A DNA stretch of 64,000 nt from ZC4RG30 sp963777735 (GTDB lineage Bacteria; Pseudomonadota; Gammaproteobacteria; Steroidobacterales; Steroidobacteraceae). Location: the NCBI GenBank assembly GCA_963777735.1, contig CAVZRQ010000008.1:1426001-1490000 (forward strand). The letters run 5' to 3'. Below the pieces are notes generated by a model, which made no database searches, had not been told where the DNA came from, and saw only the letters and a program-made list of their open reading frames with translations. The position numbers were made by a program, and so were the translations under genes. Of the stretch, positions 9,413-17,980 are shown in pieces. How positions within the stretch are numbered: position 1 is the first letter of the stretch; every line of letters begins with the position of its first letter.

Positions 9413-10710
9413 GACATGTGCACCAGGATCCAGATGGCGATGCCTTCGAGGAAGGTACCGACGGTGAGCGCGGCAGCCAGCAGCTTCCACTGCTGCACGG
9501 GTACGCTGCCCATGGTCTCGCCTGTCCTGCCGTTCACGGCGATGTAATGCAGCATGCCCCCTTTCCTCTTCTGCTGCTGATAGGAGTACAGCCACACGGG
9601 CAGGTACATCGACACCCAGCGCGTGCCGTGCACGTCGAGGCCTTCCTTCTCCCAGCGCACGCCGCGGTCGTAGCGCCCTGTCGACCCTTCGGCCTGAGCC
9701 CGTGCGATCGACAACAGCTGGTCGGCGAGGCGCGGTTCCAGGTGCGAAACGTCGAGATTGCGTTTCTCCGACGAGCAGCCACGCAGATAGGAGGCATTCC
9801 ACTTCACCGCGTTCTTCGTGTCGAACGGCAGGATGGTGTTGATGATGTTGTTGGTGTTCTTGCCAACATCGAGATTGCCGCGATCGCTCGAGGATTCCAG
9901 CGTGAGGTCGTCCACGGTGAAGTCCACATGGCGGTCGACCTGGTAGACGTCGGCGTCGTAATAGGTCCGCTTGTTCTTGTCGGTGCCCCGCGTATACCGC
10001 CGCGTCTCGATCTCGCCCTTGCCCGTCATGTCGGCGCTCGCCCTGGCATCCACGATCATGTAGGGCAGGTAGACCGCGCTGACGTTCTCCGGCGTGAACT
10101 GCTCCTTGAACTCCTTCAGCGCGAAGAGCTGCCGCTTGTGCACGAACTGGCGAATGCGCGCCACCGCGTCGTCCTTCCCGATGTGGAAAGGCAGCACGGC
10201 GTCCGGCACTGCGCCGTTCGGCACCTGCTCGTTCACGCCGAACACATGGCGACACCAGTGGCAGCGCGCCGTCATCTCGCTCTGCGTGTTGATCGTCACC
10301 TCGGCGCCGCAGCCGGTGCATTTGAAACTGCGCAACACCGCGGCGTCCGCCGCGATGTCGCGTGCGCCGGAAGAAACGGTCGTGCCTTCCAGCGCATCGT
10401 GACCCGCGCCGAACCCGAACTGCTCCTCCACGCGCTCGCCGTGCCACTCGTTGCGGCAGAACGCGCAGATGAGCAGGTCCGTGCCCGCCTTGTGACGAAT
10501 GTCCGTCGCACCGCACTTCGGGCAGTGATTCAGGCCGTCCCTGAGCTCGCGCGCCGCCGTGTCGAGGGCGACCGGATCCGGCGCGCGCAGTTCGTCCTGG
10601 ACAGGTTGCGGCAGGGTGGAAGGATCCACCCCGAGCTCGCCGGGCAACGGCGGCACGTCCTGCGGTGAACCGGGGCCCGTGTACCCCGGTGGCGCATTGG
10701 GATCGCGCAC
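9409..10710 (-). CDS. Double zinc-ribbon protein with C-terminal membrane anchor (YdjG-like)
   Basis: The 433-residue protein has two TFIIB-like zinc ribbons: C63/C66 with C82/C85, and C131/C134 with C150/C153. A mixed soluble region of about 220 residues follows, and the protein ends in a hydrophobic helix (LLAAALTVGTFLEGIAIWIL). In Bacillus subtilis a comparable zinc-ribbon membrane protein (YdjG) is encoded with an SPFH protein (YdjI) and PspA in an envelope-stress operon. The same pairing with an SPFH gene is seen here, ten bases upstream, but no PspA or TPM-domain gene is present in this window. The small membrane gene overlaps its stop. The assignment to a YdjG-like role is inference from architecture and context. 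Confidence 0.75.
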   Translation of the reverse strand: MRDPNAPPGYTGPGSPQDVPPLPGELGVDPSTLPQPVQDELRAPDPVALDTAARELRDGLNHCPKCGATDIRHKAGTDLLICAFCRNEWHGERVEEQFGFGAGHDALEGTTVSSGARDIAADAAVLRSFKCTGCGAEVTINTQSEMTARCHWCRHVFGVNEQVPNGAVPDAVLPFHIGKDDAVARIRQFVHKRQLFALKEFKEQFTPENVSAVYLPYMIVDARASADMTGKGEIETRRYTRGTDKNKRTYYDADVYQVDRHVDFTVDDLTLESSSDRGNLDVGKNTNNIINTILPFDTKNAVKWNASYLRGCSSEKRNLDVSHLEPRLADQLLSIARAQAEGSTGRYDRGVRWEKEGLDVHGTRWVSMYLPVWLYSYQQQKRKGGMLHYIAVNGRTGETMGSVPVQQWKLLAAALTVGTFLEGIAIWILVHMS

Positions 10711-10719
10711 GGGGCCTGC

Positions 10720-11859
10720 CTAGAGGCCCAGTGCCTTGGCCTTCACCGCGTCATAGTCGGCCTGCGTGATGAGGCCCAGGTCGAGCATCTCCTTCGCCTT
10801 CCTGAGTTTCGCGACCGGATCATCCGCCGCCGGTGCGACGGGCTGCTGCATGGCGCCCACGCCCATCATGCCGCTCGCCATGCCGATGCCCACGAGGCCG
10901 GCCGCACCGCCGGTTTCACCGGCGGACTGGATGCCCTGCGCAACGCTCGCCTGCAGGTTGGAGTTGCCACGGCCGCCAGACAGCGCATCGGCGCGCTGCA
11001 CGGTCTTGAGCAGCTCCCGCGTGTTCGCGTCGTATTCGATGGAGACAATGGCCACCTTGGCGATCGAAAGACCACGATCCGAGCGCCACTGATAGGCCTC
11101 TTCCACCGCCTGCGACAGGCTCTTCGCGAACCCGATCGAATCCTGCTGCAGCTTCGTGATGCGATTGCCCTTGCCCGGATCGTTCGTGTACAGGCTGAAC
11201 GCGGGCGCGAGCGACCCGACCACCTCGTTGAAGAGCTGGCCTGCGACGGCGTTCTCCATGTCGGTGAAGTCGAACACCTTGCCCGGCTGCAGGTAGGAAG
11301 CCGGCACGAAGTTTTTGACGAACAGAATCGGGTCGACGATCTTCAGCGTGTACGAACCGCGCGTCACCGCACCGACCTGCGTGTTGAGGAAACCGTCGTC
11401 CCAGTAGATCTCGGACTGCGTGCCGAAGCGGTTGTCCGCGAGCTCCTTGAGCGACACGAAGAATGCGGCCTGCTGCGAGCCCGGCTGGCCGCCGAACTTG
11501 AACCGCTCCCAGCTCTGCAGGATCAACGGACTCAAAAATCCGTCGCCCGCGAAGATGGACTTCGAGTTGAGGTCATCGGATTGCCAGATGTAGCCGCCCG
11601 GCTCGGCGGCAAGACCCGTGATCGCACCGTCCTGGAAGAGCAGCAGCCCATAACCTTCCGGCACGACGATCTTCGAACCGTTCGTGATGATGTTCGTCGA
11701 ACCCTTGGTGTTCGCACCGCGCCCAGCGTTGGTGCCCTGCGGCACGGCCGCGAACAACGCCGCCGTTCCCGGCAAGCCCTGTGGCACCGTGTAGAAATCC
11801 TTCCACTGGTCGGCGAGCATGCCGCCGATCGAACCCGACACCGCCTGAATCAGACCCAT
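10720..11859 (-). CDS. SPFH/Band-7 domain protein with C-terminal SHOCT-like motif (YdjI-like)
   Basis: This 379-residue protein starts MGLIQAVSGSIGGMLADQWKDF and lacks an N-terminal membrane helix, as in the YdjI/COG4260 branch of SPFH proteins. The SPFH core spans about residues 60-290, including VPEGYGLLLFQDGAI and a long amphipathic section with SLSQAVEEAYQWRSDRGLSI. The end (DPVAKLRKAKEMLDLGLI to KALGL) is a SHOCT-type short helical oligomerisation motif. SPFH proteins assemble into membrane-bound rings that organise microdomains. It is first of three genes with the zinc-ribbon and small membrane proteins. Confidence 0.88.
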   Translation of the reverse strand: MGLIQAVSGSIGGMLADQWKDFYTVPQGLPGTAALFAAVPQGTNAGRGANTKGSTNIITNGSKIVVPEGYGLLLFQDGAITGLAAEPGGYIWQSDDLNSKSIFAGDGFLSPLILQSWERFKFGGQPGSQQAAFFVSLKELADNRFGTQSEIYWDDGFLNTQVGAVTRGSYTLKIVDPILFVKNFVPASYLQPGKVFDFTDMENAVAGQLFNEVVGSLAPAFSLYTNDPGKGNRITKLQQDSIGFAKSLSQAVEEAYQWRSDRGLSIAKVAIVSIEYDANTRELLKTVQRADALSGGRGNSNLQASVAQGIQSAGETGGAAGLVGIGMASGMMGVGAMQQPVAPAADDPVAKLRKAKEMLDLGLITQADYDAVKAKALGL

Positions 11860-12001
11860 GACGTTCCCCGCGTTCGTGACCGGTCAGAATTACCGGCGGG
11901 ATGACTATACATCGCCTTTCATTGCGCTACGCATGTGCCTGCCGGTACTGAGTGGCTTTGTAGCGGGCGCCAATATCGAAGCCCTGCCAGGTGCAACCGG
12001 T

Positions 12002-12952
12002 TCAGCGGTTCCCCATCGAAGCGCTGCCAGCACTGCGCTGCGCATTTTGCGGAAACGCCCCACTGTTGTCCGAGAAGACAACTTCCACGCGGCGGTTCTG
12101 CTGGCGCCCGGCGGGAATATCGTTGCCGGTGACGGGATAGCCTTCGCCGAGGCCAGTGGCAGTCATGCGGCTCGCTTCCACGCCCAAGCTCACAAGCCGC
12201 GCCGTAACGCTTTCGGCGCGTTGCTGGGACAAACGCTGGTTGAAGGATTCCTCACCCACGTTGTCCGTGTGGCCTTCCACCAGCAGACGCGCCTGCGGAT
12301 TGGATGACAGGTACGACGCCACCTGCTGCAGCGTCCGATCGGCGCCCGGTTTCAACACCGACGACCCCGTATCGAAGAGCACGTCTCCGAGCGTCACCAC
12401 CATGCCGCGATCGGTCTTCTGCGCCTTAAGTTCCGCGATCATTGCCGTTGCCACATCCAGCTGCCGCGACCTCGCTGCCAGTTCCGTGGACTGCTGTTCG
12501 GCGAGATCTTGCACCCTCGCGACTTCCGCGCGCGCGGTTTCGGCCTTGTGCTCGGCCAATTTGGCTTCGCGCTCGCGCGCCTCGAGAAGCACCTTCGAAC
12601 GTTCGCCCTCAGCGTCATCGACCTTCTTTCGCAGCTGCACGCTTTCATGACGGTTGATGGCCGCCTGCGCCGATTGTTCTGCGATGTACGCGTAGTGGTC
12701 GACGTCGTCGCGGTCGCCCTTCTTCTGCGCCGTCTCGGCGCGTTGCAGATTTCTCTGGGCAGTTTCGACATCGGCGCGTGCGGCGCCTGTCATGTCGCTC
12801 TGGGTGGCTGCGCGCTGTACCGCCACCCGGGCCGCATCGAGACGGTCGTTCTGATGGGGAGTGGATGAGCAGGCGGCGAGCGCCAGCGCCAGACTTGCAG
12901 CTAGCGCAACGGAGCCGACCGGGTTCTTACGATGGAGGGTATTCGAATTCAT
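12002..12952 (-). CDS. OmpA-family lipoprotein with DUF4398/coiled-coil N-terminus
   Basis: The 316-residue protein has a lipobox (ALALAACSS), an N-terminal helical DUF4398-like region (RLDAARVAVQRAATQSDM, heptads rich in Ala, Glu and Gln to about residue 190) and a C-terminal OmpA peptidoglycan-binding domain. The OmpA motifs are FDTGSSVLKPGAD, LLVEGHTDNVGEESFN, and LSQQRAESV. The Asp and Arg that grip diaminopimelate fit the conserved pattern. I chose 12952 over the in-frame 12973 because AAGGAG stands at the right distance. It is a periplasmic tether between outer membrane and cell wall, paired with the smaller DUF4398 lipoprotein upstream. Confidence 0.88.
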   Translation of the reverse strand: MNSNTLHRKNPVGSVALAASLALALAACSSTPHQNDRLDAARVAVQRAATQSDMTGAARADVETAQRNLQRAETAQKKGDRDDVDHYAYIAEQSAQAAINRHESVQLRKKVDDAEGERSKVLLEAREREAKLAEHKAETARAEVARVQDLAEQQSTELAARSRQLDVATAMIAELKAQKTDRGMVVTLGDVLFDTGSSVLKPGADRTLQQVASYLSSNPQARLLVEGHTDNVGEESFNQRLSQQRAESVTARLVSLGVEASRMTATGLGEGYPVTGNDIPAGRQQNRRVEVVFSDNSGAFPQNAQRSAGSASMGNR

Positions 12953-12969
12953 GGATGTCTCCTTGCCGG

Positions 12970-13377
12970 TCATGGAGCGGCGTTGCGCTGCGTTTCGGCG
13001 CGCAGCGCATTCACCGCCGCCGTGGCGTCGTTCGCGGCCTTTTCGGCTTTGGCGCGCTCGGCGGCCGTAATCGCCATGCGTGCGTCGGCGGAAGCCCGTT
13101 CGGCAGCCTTGCGGGCCAACTCCTGCTTGCCATCCTCGGAACGGTCTTCGGCGCGCTGCAGTTCAGCCCGCGCACTGGCCAGTGGCCCGGGGGCGTACTG
13201 GCCAGCGCTGGCGGCATCCGCCTGCTGGATCAGGGTCTTGGCTTCGCTCAGTTCTGCCACGGGAGGATCGGGAGGGCTTGCGCACCCCACGGCCACGACA
13301 GCGGTGAACGCGGCGGAAATCCAGAGGCCTGATCTGTGTCTCCTTGGCGGATTCAACAACTTGTTTTGATCCAACAT
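12970..13377 (-). CDS. DUF4398 domain lipoprotein
   Basis: A 135-residue protein with a lipobox (AVVAVGCASPP) and a mostly helical Ala/Glu-rich mature region, typical of DUF4398 (ELSEAKTLIQQADAASAGQY). Its ATG is preceded by GGAGAATAAAC. It sits immediately before the OmpA/DUF4398 gene, and the two N-terminal domains resemble each other, so the pair probably arose by duplication with gain of the OmpA domain in the second. Function is unknown; an envelope-structural role is inferred. Confidence 0.82.
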   Translation of the reverse strand: MLDQNKLLNPPRRHRSGLWISAAFTAVVAVGCASPPDPPVAELSEAKTLIQQADAASAGQYAPGPLASARAELQRAEDRSEDGKQELARKAAERASADARMAITAAERAKAEKAANDATAAVNALRAETQRNAAP

Positions 13378-13554
13378 GTTTATTCTCCGATGCCTTGAAT
13401 GTGCTTTACATGAGCGGCATGTATGGCCGGCATGGATAAATTCTGCTCGCCGGGACCTGCAACACGGAGCAGGTGACAGTCGGAAGGAAAGATAGGAGGC
13501 TTCCTACGCCTGTCGAATTCTCGCTGGATGGCCGCTCGGGGGGTAATCCGACTC

Positions 13555-13654
13555 CCACCAGCGACTACGACAAATGAAAGCTGCAGGGGCGCGTTGCGAA
13601 GCTCACCGGTGGCTTCTTCCACTTGCTGGCGGATCGACTCGATGCGACCCTTGA
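13555..13654 (-). pseudogene. groEL relic with an internally inverted segment
   Basis: Positions 13608-13654 match groEL positions 59853-59899 with one mismatch in 47 bases (reading KGRIESIRQQVEEAT on the minus strand). The adjoining 13555-13613 matches the next piece of groEL, 59799-59858, but in the opposite orientation (about 53 of 59 bases). The two share GGTGGC at the join, and the flipped groEL segment is bounded in the intact gene by GCCACC and GGTGGC, a 6-base inverted repeat. The relic therefore looks like a groEL fragment in which a 60-base segment inverted at short inverted repeats. It fills the spacer directly before the acyl-CoA ligase start. Confidence 0.85.
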
Positions 13655-13658
13655 ACAC

Positions 13659-15185
13659 ATGAAACCCATAGTGCTTGATTTTGTCGCGCATCACGCGCGC
13701 GTGTGGCCTGAGAAGATAGCCCTGGTCGAACTGGCCACAGGCAGGCGATGGACCTGGGCGCAGTACGATCGTGACACCCGGCGCGCAGAAGCGATGCTGC
13801 GCAGCCAAATCGACAATCCGGGCGGCGCACGCATCGCGATGCTGAGCCGCAACTGCGCCGCCATGCTCATCGTGCAACAGGCCTGCATCCGCGCCGGGGC
13901 CATCTTTGTGCCGCTGAACTGGCGGCTGGCGGCACCGGAGATCGCCTTCCTGCTGGAAGACTGCGATCCCGCGCTGCTGATCCATGAGGATGCGTTCACC
14001 AGCCTGTTACCCGCAGTGGGTAGCTGCCCGCGCATGGTCATCGGTGAAACGCGCGACGAGCTGGCCATGGCCATGGCGGCGTGTCCGGCCGAGGGCACCG
14101 GCGAGGGGCGGCGCCTCGATCCGCACGCGCCGATCACCATCCTCTACAGCTCCGGAACAACCGGCAAGCCCAAAGGGGCAGTCGTGAGCCTGCAGAACGG
14201 ATTTACCGGTGGCCTCGGCCTGGCGCTCGCCACGAATGCCGGTAGTGCCAGTACGCTGCTGCTGGACATGCCGTTGTTCCACACAGCCGGGCTGTTCGGT
14301 TCGGGCTGGTCGATGATGATCATGGGCGGCACAGTCCTGATCAGCCAACGCTTCGATGCGCCCGCCACGTATCAGCGACTGACCGACCCGCAACTGGGCG
14401 TCACGCACTACTTCTCCGTGACGCAGATGGCGATGACCCTGCGCCAGCTCCCGGATTTCGACGGCCGCAAGCTGGCGCGCCTGACGGCCTATATGACCGG
14501 TGGCTCGCCAAATCCGGAGGCGCATCATCGGTTGTGGCTCGATGAAGGCGTGATGATGCTCAATGGCTTCGGCATGAGCGAGACCTGCTCGTCGACTGCG
14601 ACGCCCATCGGCGATCTGGAGCTGCTGCGACGCAAAGCCGGCACGGTGGGCGTACCTCACCTCTGCGTGGAGCTGCGCGTCGTCCGTCCGGATGGACGTG
14701 ACGCGAGCCCGGGCGAGGTGGGCGAGCTGTGGGCCCGCGGTGCCACCGTCATCGACGGATACTGGAAGCGTCCGGAGCTCAACCGGACGGCCTTCACCGA
14801 TGGCTGGTTCAGGAGCGGGGACGCCGCCGTGCGCGACCAGGATGGCCACTACATGCTGGTCGACCGCCTCAAGGACATGTACATCTCGGGTGGAGAGAAC
14901 GTCTACCCGGCCGAAGTGGAGGCCGTGCTGAGCGCGATGCCCGAAGTGGGAGACATGGCGGTGATCGGCGTGCCCGACGAGCGCTGGGGCGAAGTGGGCT
15001 GCGCCTATGTCGTTCCGGTACCGGGCGCGATGCTGACGGAGCAGCAGGTCATGGAACACTGCGCCCGCTCCCTGGCGCGCTACAAGGTGCCCAAGCAGGT
15101 CATCGTGACCGACCGGATAGAGCGTACGGCATCGGGCAAGGCGCAGAAGCACCTGCTGCTGGCGCGCTGGAAAGCATCAAATTGA
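13659..15185 (+). CDS. AMP-forming acyl/aryl-CoA ligase (ANL superfamily)
   Basis: From the ATG at 13659 this is 508 residues, the usual length. Motifs in order: the P-loop ITILYSSGTTGKPKG, the aromatic block MLNGFGMSETCSSTATP, DGWFRSGDAAVRDQDGHYMLVDR containing the ribose-binding Asp and hinge, GGENVYPAEVEAVL, and the C-terminal catalytic Lys region ERTASGKAQKH. It activates a carboxylic acid to an acyl-AMP and then an acyl-CoA; the chain type is not readable. It stands alone on its strand before the tannase gene. No Shine-Dalgarno is visible, because the groEL relic occupies the leader; a TTG at 13623 would add 12 residues encoded by antisense relic. A 52-base copy of its middle lies at 23585. 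Confidence 0.9.
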   Translation: MKPIVLDFVAHHARVWPEKIALVELATGRRWTWAQYDRDTRRAEAMLRSQIDNPGGARIAMLSRNCAAMLIVQQACIRAGAIFVPLNWRLAAPEIAFLLEDCDPALLIHEDAFTSLLPAVGSCPRMVIGETRDELAMAMAACPAEGTGEGRRLDPHAPITILYSSGTTGKPKGAVVSLQNGFTGGLGLALATNAGSASTLLLDMPLFHTAGLFGSGWSMMIMGGTVLISQRFDAPATYQRLTDPQLGVTHYFSVTQMAMTLRQLPDFDGRKLARLTAYMTGGSPNPEAHHRLWLDEGVMMLNGFGMSETCSSTATPIGDLELLRRKAGTVGVPHLCVELRVVRPDGRDASPGEVGELWARGATVIDGYWKRPELNRTAFTDGWFRSGDAAVRDQDGHYMLVDRLKDMYISGGENVYPAEVEAVLSAMPEVGDMAVIGVPDERWGEVGCAYVVPVPGAMLTEQQVMEHCARSLARYKVPKQVIVTDRIERTASGKAQKHLLLARWKASN

Positions 15186-15298
15186 GGCTGCTATTTAATC
15201 TGCAGGAAATCAGACAAAGTCAGCAATTGATTGGGGGGATCGTCGCAAGGTCTTCCTCCGAATTCGCCCTGCCATCGCTACAACATCAAGGCCGAGCC

Positions 15299-17293
15299 AT
15301 GAAAATCAACAGAACTGATCGTGCAGAAACGCTTTCCTTCCTGCGTCCCGGTGCTGCCCTCATGGCAACTTGCGGATTGATGGCCGGATTTCTCGCCTCT
15401 CCCGCCGTGCATGCAGCTCAGGCCATTCCCGTCGCGGGGTCGAAGCTGCCAGCGGCTGCCGAGAAGATAATCACCGCAGCAGATGTAACAGTCGAAAAGG
15501 TCGGAACCTCCATCCCCGTATCGGCAATCGGGGAGCCCGTCGGCGCGGTCAATCTCAGTCCGCCTCGATGGGTATCAGATGCCAGTGGGGCCTATGGCGT
15601 AGTAGATGGGCAGATACTTCCCGTCGATCCGAAGGGCAAGCCGATCAACTTCCGTGTAGCGCTGCCTTCCAAGTGGACGCGTCGCGGATTGCAGTTGGGC
15701 GGCGGCGGCATGAACGGCACCATTCCTGGAGTCGTTGGCGCTGATGTCTGCAACGGCTTTGCAACCTACGGCAGTGACTCAGGCCATCAGGCCGGCGGCT
15801 TTGGTGGGCCGCCAGGTGGCGGCGCTCCCGGTCTTGCATGCGCCCCCCCGGGGGGCGGTCGCGGTGGCGGAGCCGGCGCTGGCGGACCTCCTGGTGCGGG
15901 CGCGCCAGGTGGATTCCCTGCGGCGGGCGGGCCTCCGGGTGCGGGTGCTCCCGGTCGGGCTGGCGGTCCTCCCGCCGGCTTCGGTGCGCCGGGTGCGGCT
16001 CCGGGTGGCGCTCCGCGGGTGGGTGGCGCGCCTGGCGGTGCTCCCGGCGGTGGCAACGACTGGGCATTGAACGAAGAGGCCATCAAGAACCTCGGCTACA
16101 TGCAGATGAAGAAGACGCGTGACGCCGCGATGGTGATCATGGAGCGCGTCTACGGCGAACGACCGCGCTTCAACTACTACATTGGCGGGTCGCAGGGTGG
16201 GCGCGAGGCCCTGACCGTGGCGCAGCGATATCCGGCCGACTACGACGGCATCATCGCCGACGTGCCCATCGTGAATTTCTCGACGCTGATGCTGGCGCCG
16301 GAGCTGATCCGCATCCAGGAAAAGCCTGCGGCCAACTGGGTTCCCACCGCAAAGACCGCGGCAATTCGCGAGGAATTCATCCGCCAGGGCGACAAGCTCG
16401 ACGGCCTCGAGGACGGCGTGATCAACAACTACATGGCGGCCCGCGCCTTGTTCGACATGTCCCAGGGCAATCGCAAGCGCAATCCCTGGGCAGCCCTGCG
16501 CGGTCCCGACGGCAAGGATCCGAATCCAGCGGATACCTCGGCTGCGGCAAAGCTTTCCGATGGGCAGATCGAGACCTTGAAGTTCATCTACACCCCCTAC
16601 AAGTTCGCTACGCCGCTGGCGAATCGCGTGAAAAGCTTTGGCATGTGGGTGCCAAACACCGATCCTTCCGGCAGTGGTTTGCTCGCCAACTCCCGTTATC
16701 GGGGACAGGAAGGCGCGGCTCCCGATGCTCCGATGCACTCACAATTGGGCATTGCTGGCGTGACCGGATTCCTCATGCAGGACCTGGCGGCAAACCCGCT
16801 CGATTACGTTGAAGGCGGAAAGCTCAACAACCGTCGCAAGGAAATCTCGACCTGGCTTGATTCAACCAATCCCGATCTCACGGCCTTCTACAAGCGCGGC
16901 GGCAAGATGATCGTCAACATCGGCACCAACGATACTCTCGCTTCTCCGGGTGCCCAGCTCGACTACTACAGGTCGGTGGTCGACAAGATGGGGCGCAAGA
17001 CCGTGGATGCGTTCGCGCGCCTGTTCGTCCTCCCGCAGACCGGTCATGGACTCAGTGGCAACAGCCACACCACCAACGGGGCGGGCAAGGAAATCACGCG
17101 CTTCCAGATCCCCAACCAGTATGACAAGCGTGCTGCGTTGATCGCGTGGGTCGAGCAGAACCAGGCGCCTGCCAAGACCCTGCTGGTCAAGGCCGGCGAT
17201 CGTTCGCTGCCGCTGTGCTCGTACCCCGAGTATCCAAGGTATGTGAAAGGTCCGACGGAGTCGGCCGACTCATACCGCTGCACGGCGCCATAG
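15299..17293 (+). CDS. Exported tannase/feruloyl-esterase family hydrolase with a Gly/Pro-rich insert
   Basis: The protein has 664 residues with a Sec signal ending AVHAAQA. It is a tannase-family alpha/beta hydrolase: oxyanion region LQLGGGGMNGTIPG, nucleophile Ser298 in G-G-S-Q-G-G, acid Asp545 in NIGTND, base His583 in QTGHGLSG, and a late Cys-containing end (LPLCSYPEYPRY). Such enzymes cut gallate, ferulate or related aryl esters outside the cytoplasm. A low-complexity insert of about 90 residues made almost wholly of Gly, Pro and Ala (about residues 165-255) interrupts the domain between SDSGHQ and NDWALNEE, a place where family members usually have a short loop. Its base composition is extreme GC. 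The substrate is inferred from family only. Confidence 0.88.
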   Translation: MKINRTDRAETLSFLRPGAALMATCGLMAGFLASPAVHAAQAIPVAGSKLPAAAEKIITAADVTVEKVGTSIPVSAIGEPVGAVNLSPPRWVSDASGAYGVVDGQILPVDPKGKPINFRVALPSKWTRRGLQLGGGGMNGTIPGVVGADVCNGFATYGSDSGHQAGGFGGPPGGGAPGLACAPPGGGRGGGAGAGGPPGAGAPGGFPAAGGPPGAGAPGRAGGPPAGFGAPGAAPGGAPRVGGAPGGAPGGGNDWALNEEAIKNLGYMQMKKTRDAAMVIMERVYGERPRFNYYIGGSQGGREALTVAQRYPADYDGIIADVPIVNFSTLMLAPELIRIQEKPAANWVPTAKTAAIREEFIRQGDKLDGLEDGVINNYMAARALFDMSQGNRKRNPWAALRGPDGKDPNPADTSAAAKLSDGQIETLKFIYTPYKFATPLANRVKSFGMWVPNTDPSGSGLLANSRYRGQEGAAPDAPMHSQLGIAGVTGFLMQDLAANPLDYVEGGKLNNRRKEISTWLDSTNPDLTAFYKRGGKMIVNIGTNDTLASPGAQLDYYRSVVDKMGRKTVDAFARLFVLPQTGHGLSGNSHTTNGAGKEITRFQIPNQYDKRAALIAWVEQNQAPAKTLLVKAGDRSLPLCSYPEYPRYVKGPTESADSYRCTAP

Positions 17294-17464
17294 CGCAGCG
17301 AAGATCTGCAAAGGCCTGCTGCAGCGATCCAGTACAGACCGCGCAAGAATACACTCATCCGTCATTGCTGACGGGTGGGTTCATCATCGAGGCTAGCGCA
17401 TGTCGCGAGTCGGGCGCATCATGTTGCCCGCGTCAACCACCGGTTGGAATAAAAAGGGGATCAA

Positions 17465-17905
17465 ATGGGAACTTACAATGGCGGCTGCGCCCACGTCCAC
17501 GTCACGGCCACCGCGGAGCCCATCGACAACCACGAATGCCACTGCAATGTGTGCAAGTCGGTGACGGGCCAGCACACCACCCACGTCGCGTTCTTCAACT
17601 ACGGCGACGTGAAGGTCGATCATCCCGAAAAGATCAAGCGGGTGCCCTTCAACAAGGACAATCCTGACGGCCCACTGGAAATCTGTCTCTGCAACGATTG
17701 CGGGGCAGTGCTGATGCTGGACGACAAGCAGAAGCGCATCCGTGTGGCCGTGCCGAATGTCATGGGCTACGACGATGCGGCGTTTCCGAAGGCCACTTAC
17801 CACGCCTTCTGGGACGAGACCAAAGGCTACCCGGCTCCCAAGGATGGACGTGCGGTCTACAGCGGCCTGCGACCTGAGTTCGCCTGGCCTGTGCCCTCGA
17901 TCTGA
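17465..17905 (+). CDS. GFA/CENP-V-type zinc-binding protein
   Basis: A 146-residue cytoplasmic protein with the GFA (glutathione-dependent formaldehyde-activating enzyme) zinc pattern: Cys8, then Cys25-x-Cys27-x-x-Cys30, then a C-L-C-N-D-C cluster near residue 75. The start has GGGG five bases upstream. Members of this fold bind one or two zinc ions and some bind glutathione-aldehyde adducts, but most have no proven activity, so the formaldehyde role should not be assumed. It is a single gene between the tannase gene and the convergent 18 kb operon. Confidence 0.85.
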   Translation: MGTYNGGCAHVHVTATAEPIDNHECHCNVCKSVTGQHTTHVAFFNYGDVKVDHPEKIKRVPFNKDNPDGPLEICLCNDCGAVLMLDDKQKRIRVAVPNVMGYDDAAFPKATYHAFWDETKGYPAPKDGRAVYSGLRPEFAWPVPSI

Positions 17906-17980
17906 CACTGCGCCTGGTGTTCGGACCCGGGCGGAAGCCCGCGTCCGATCCCGGCAAATTCCCCGCCTGGGACTGCGTCT

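Noticed and set aside
15779..16738. Minus-strand open frame across the tannase gene
   Set aside because: Open only because the Gly/Pro-rich repeat lacks stops on both strands; the plus strand has the catalytic residues.
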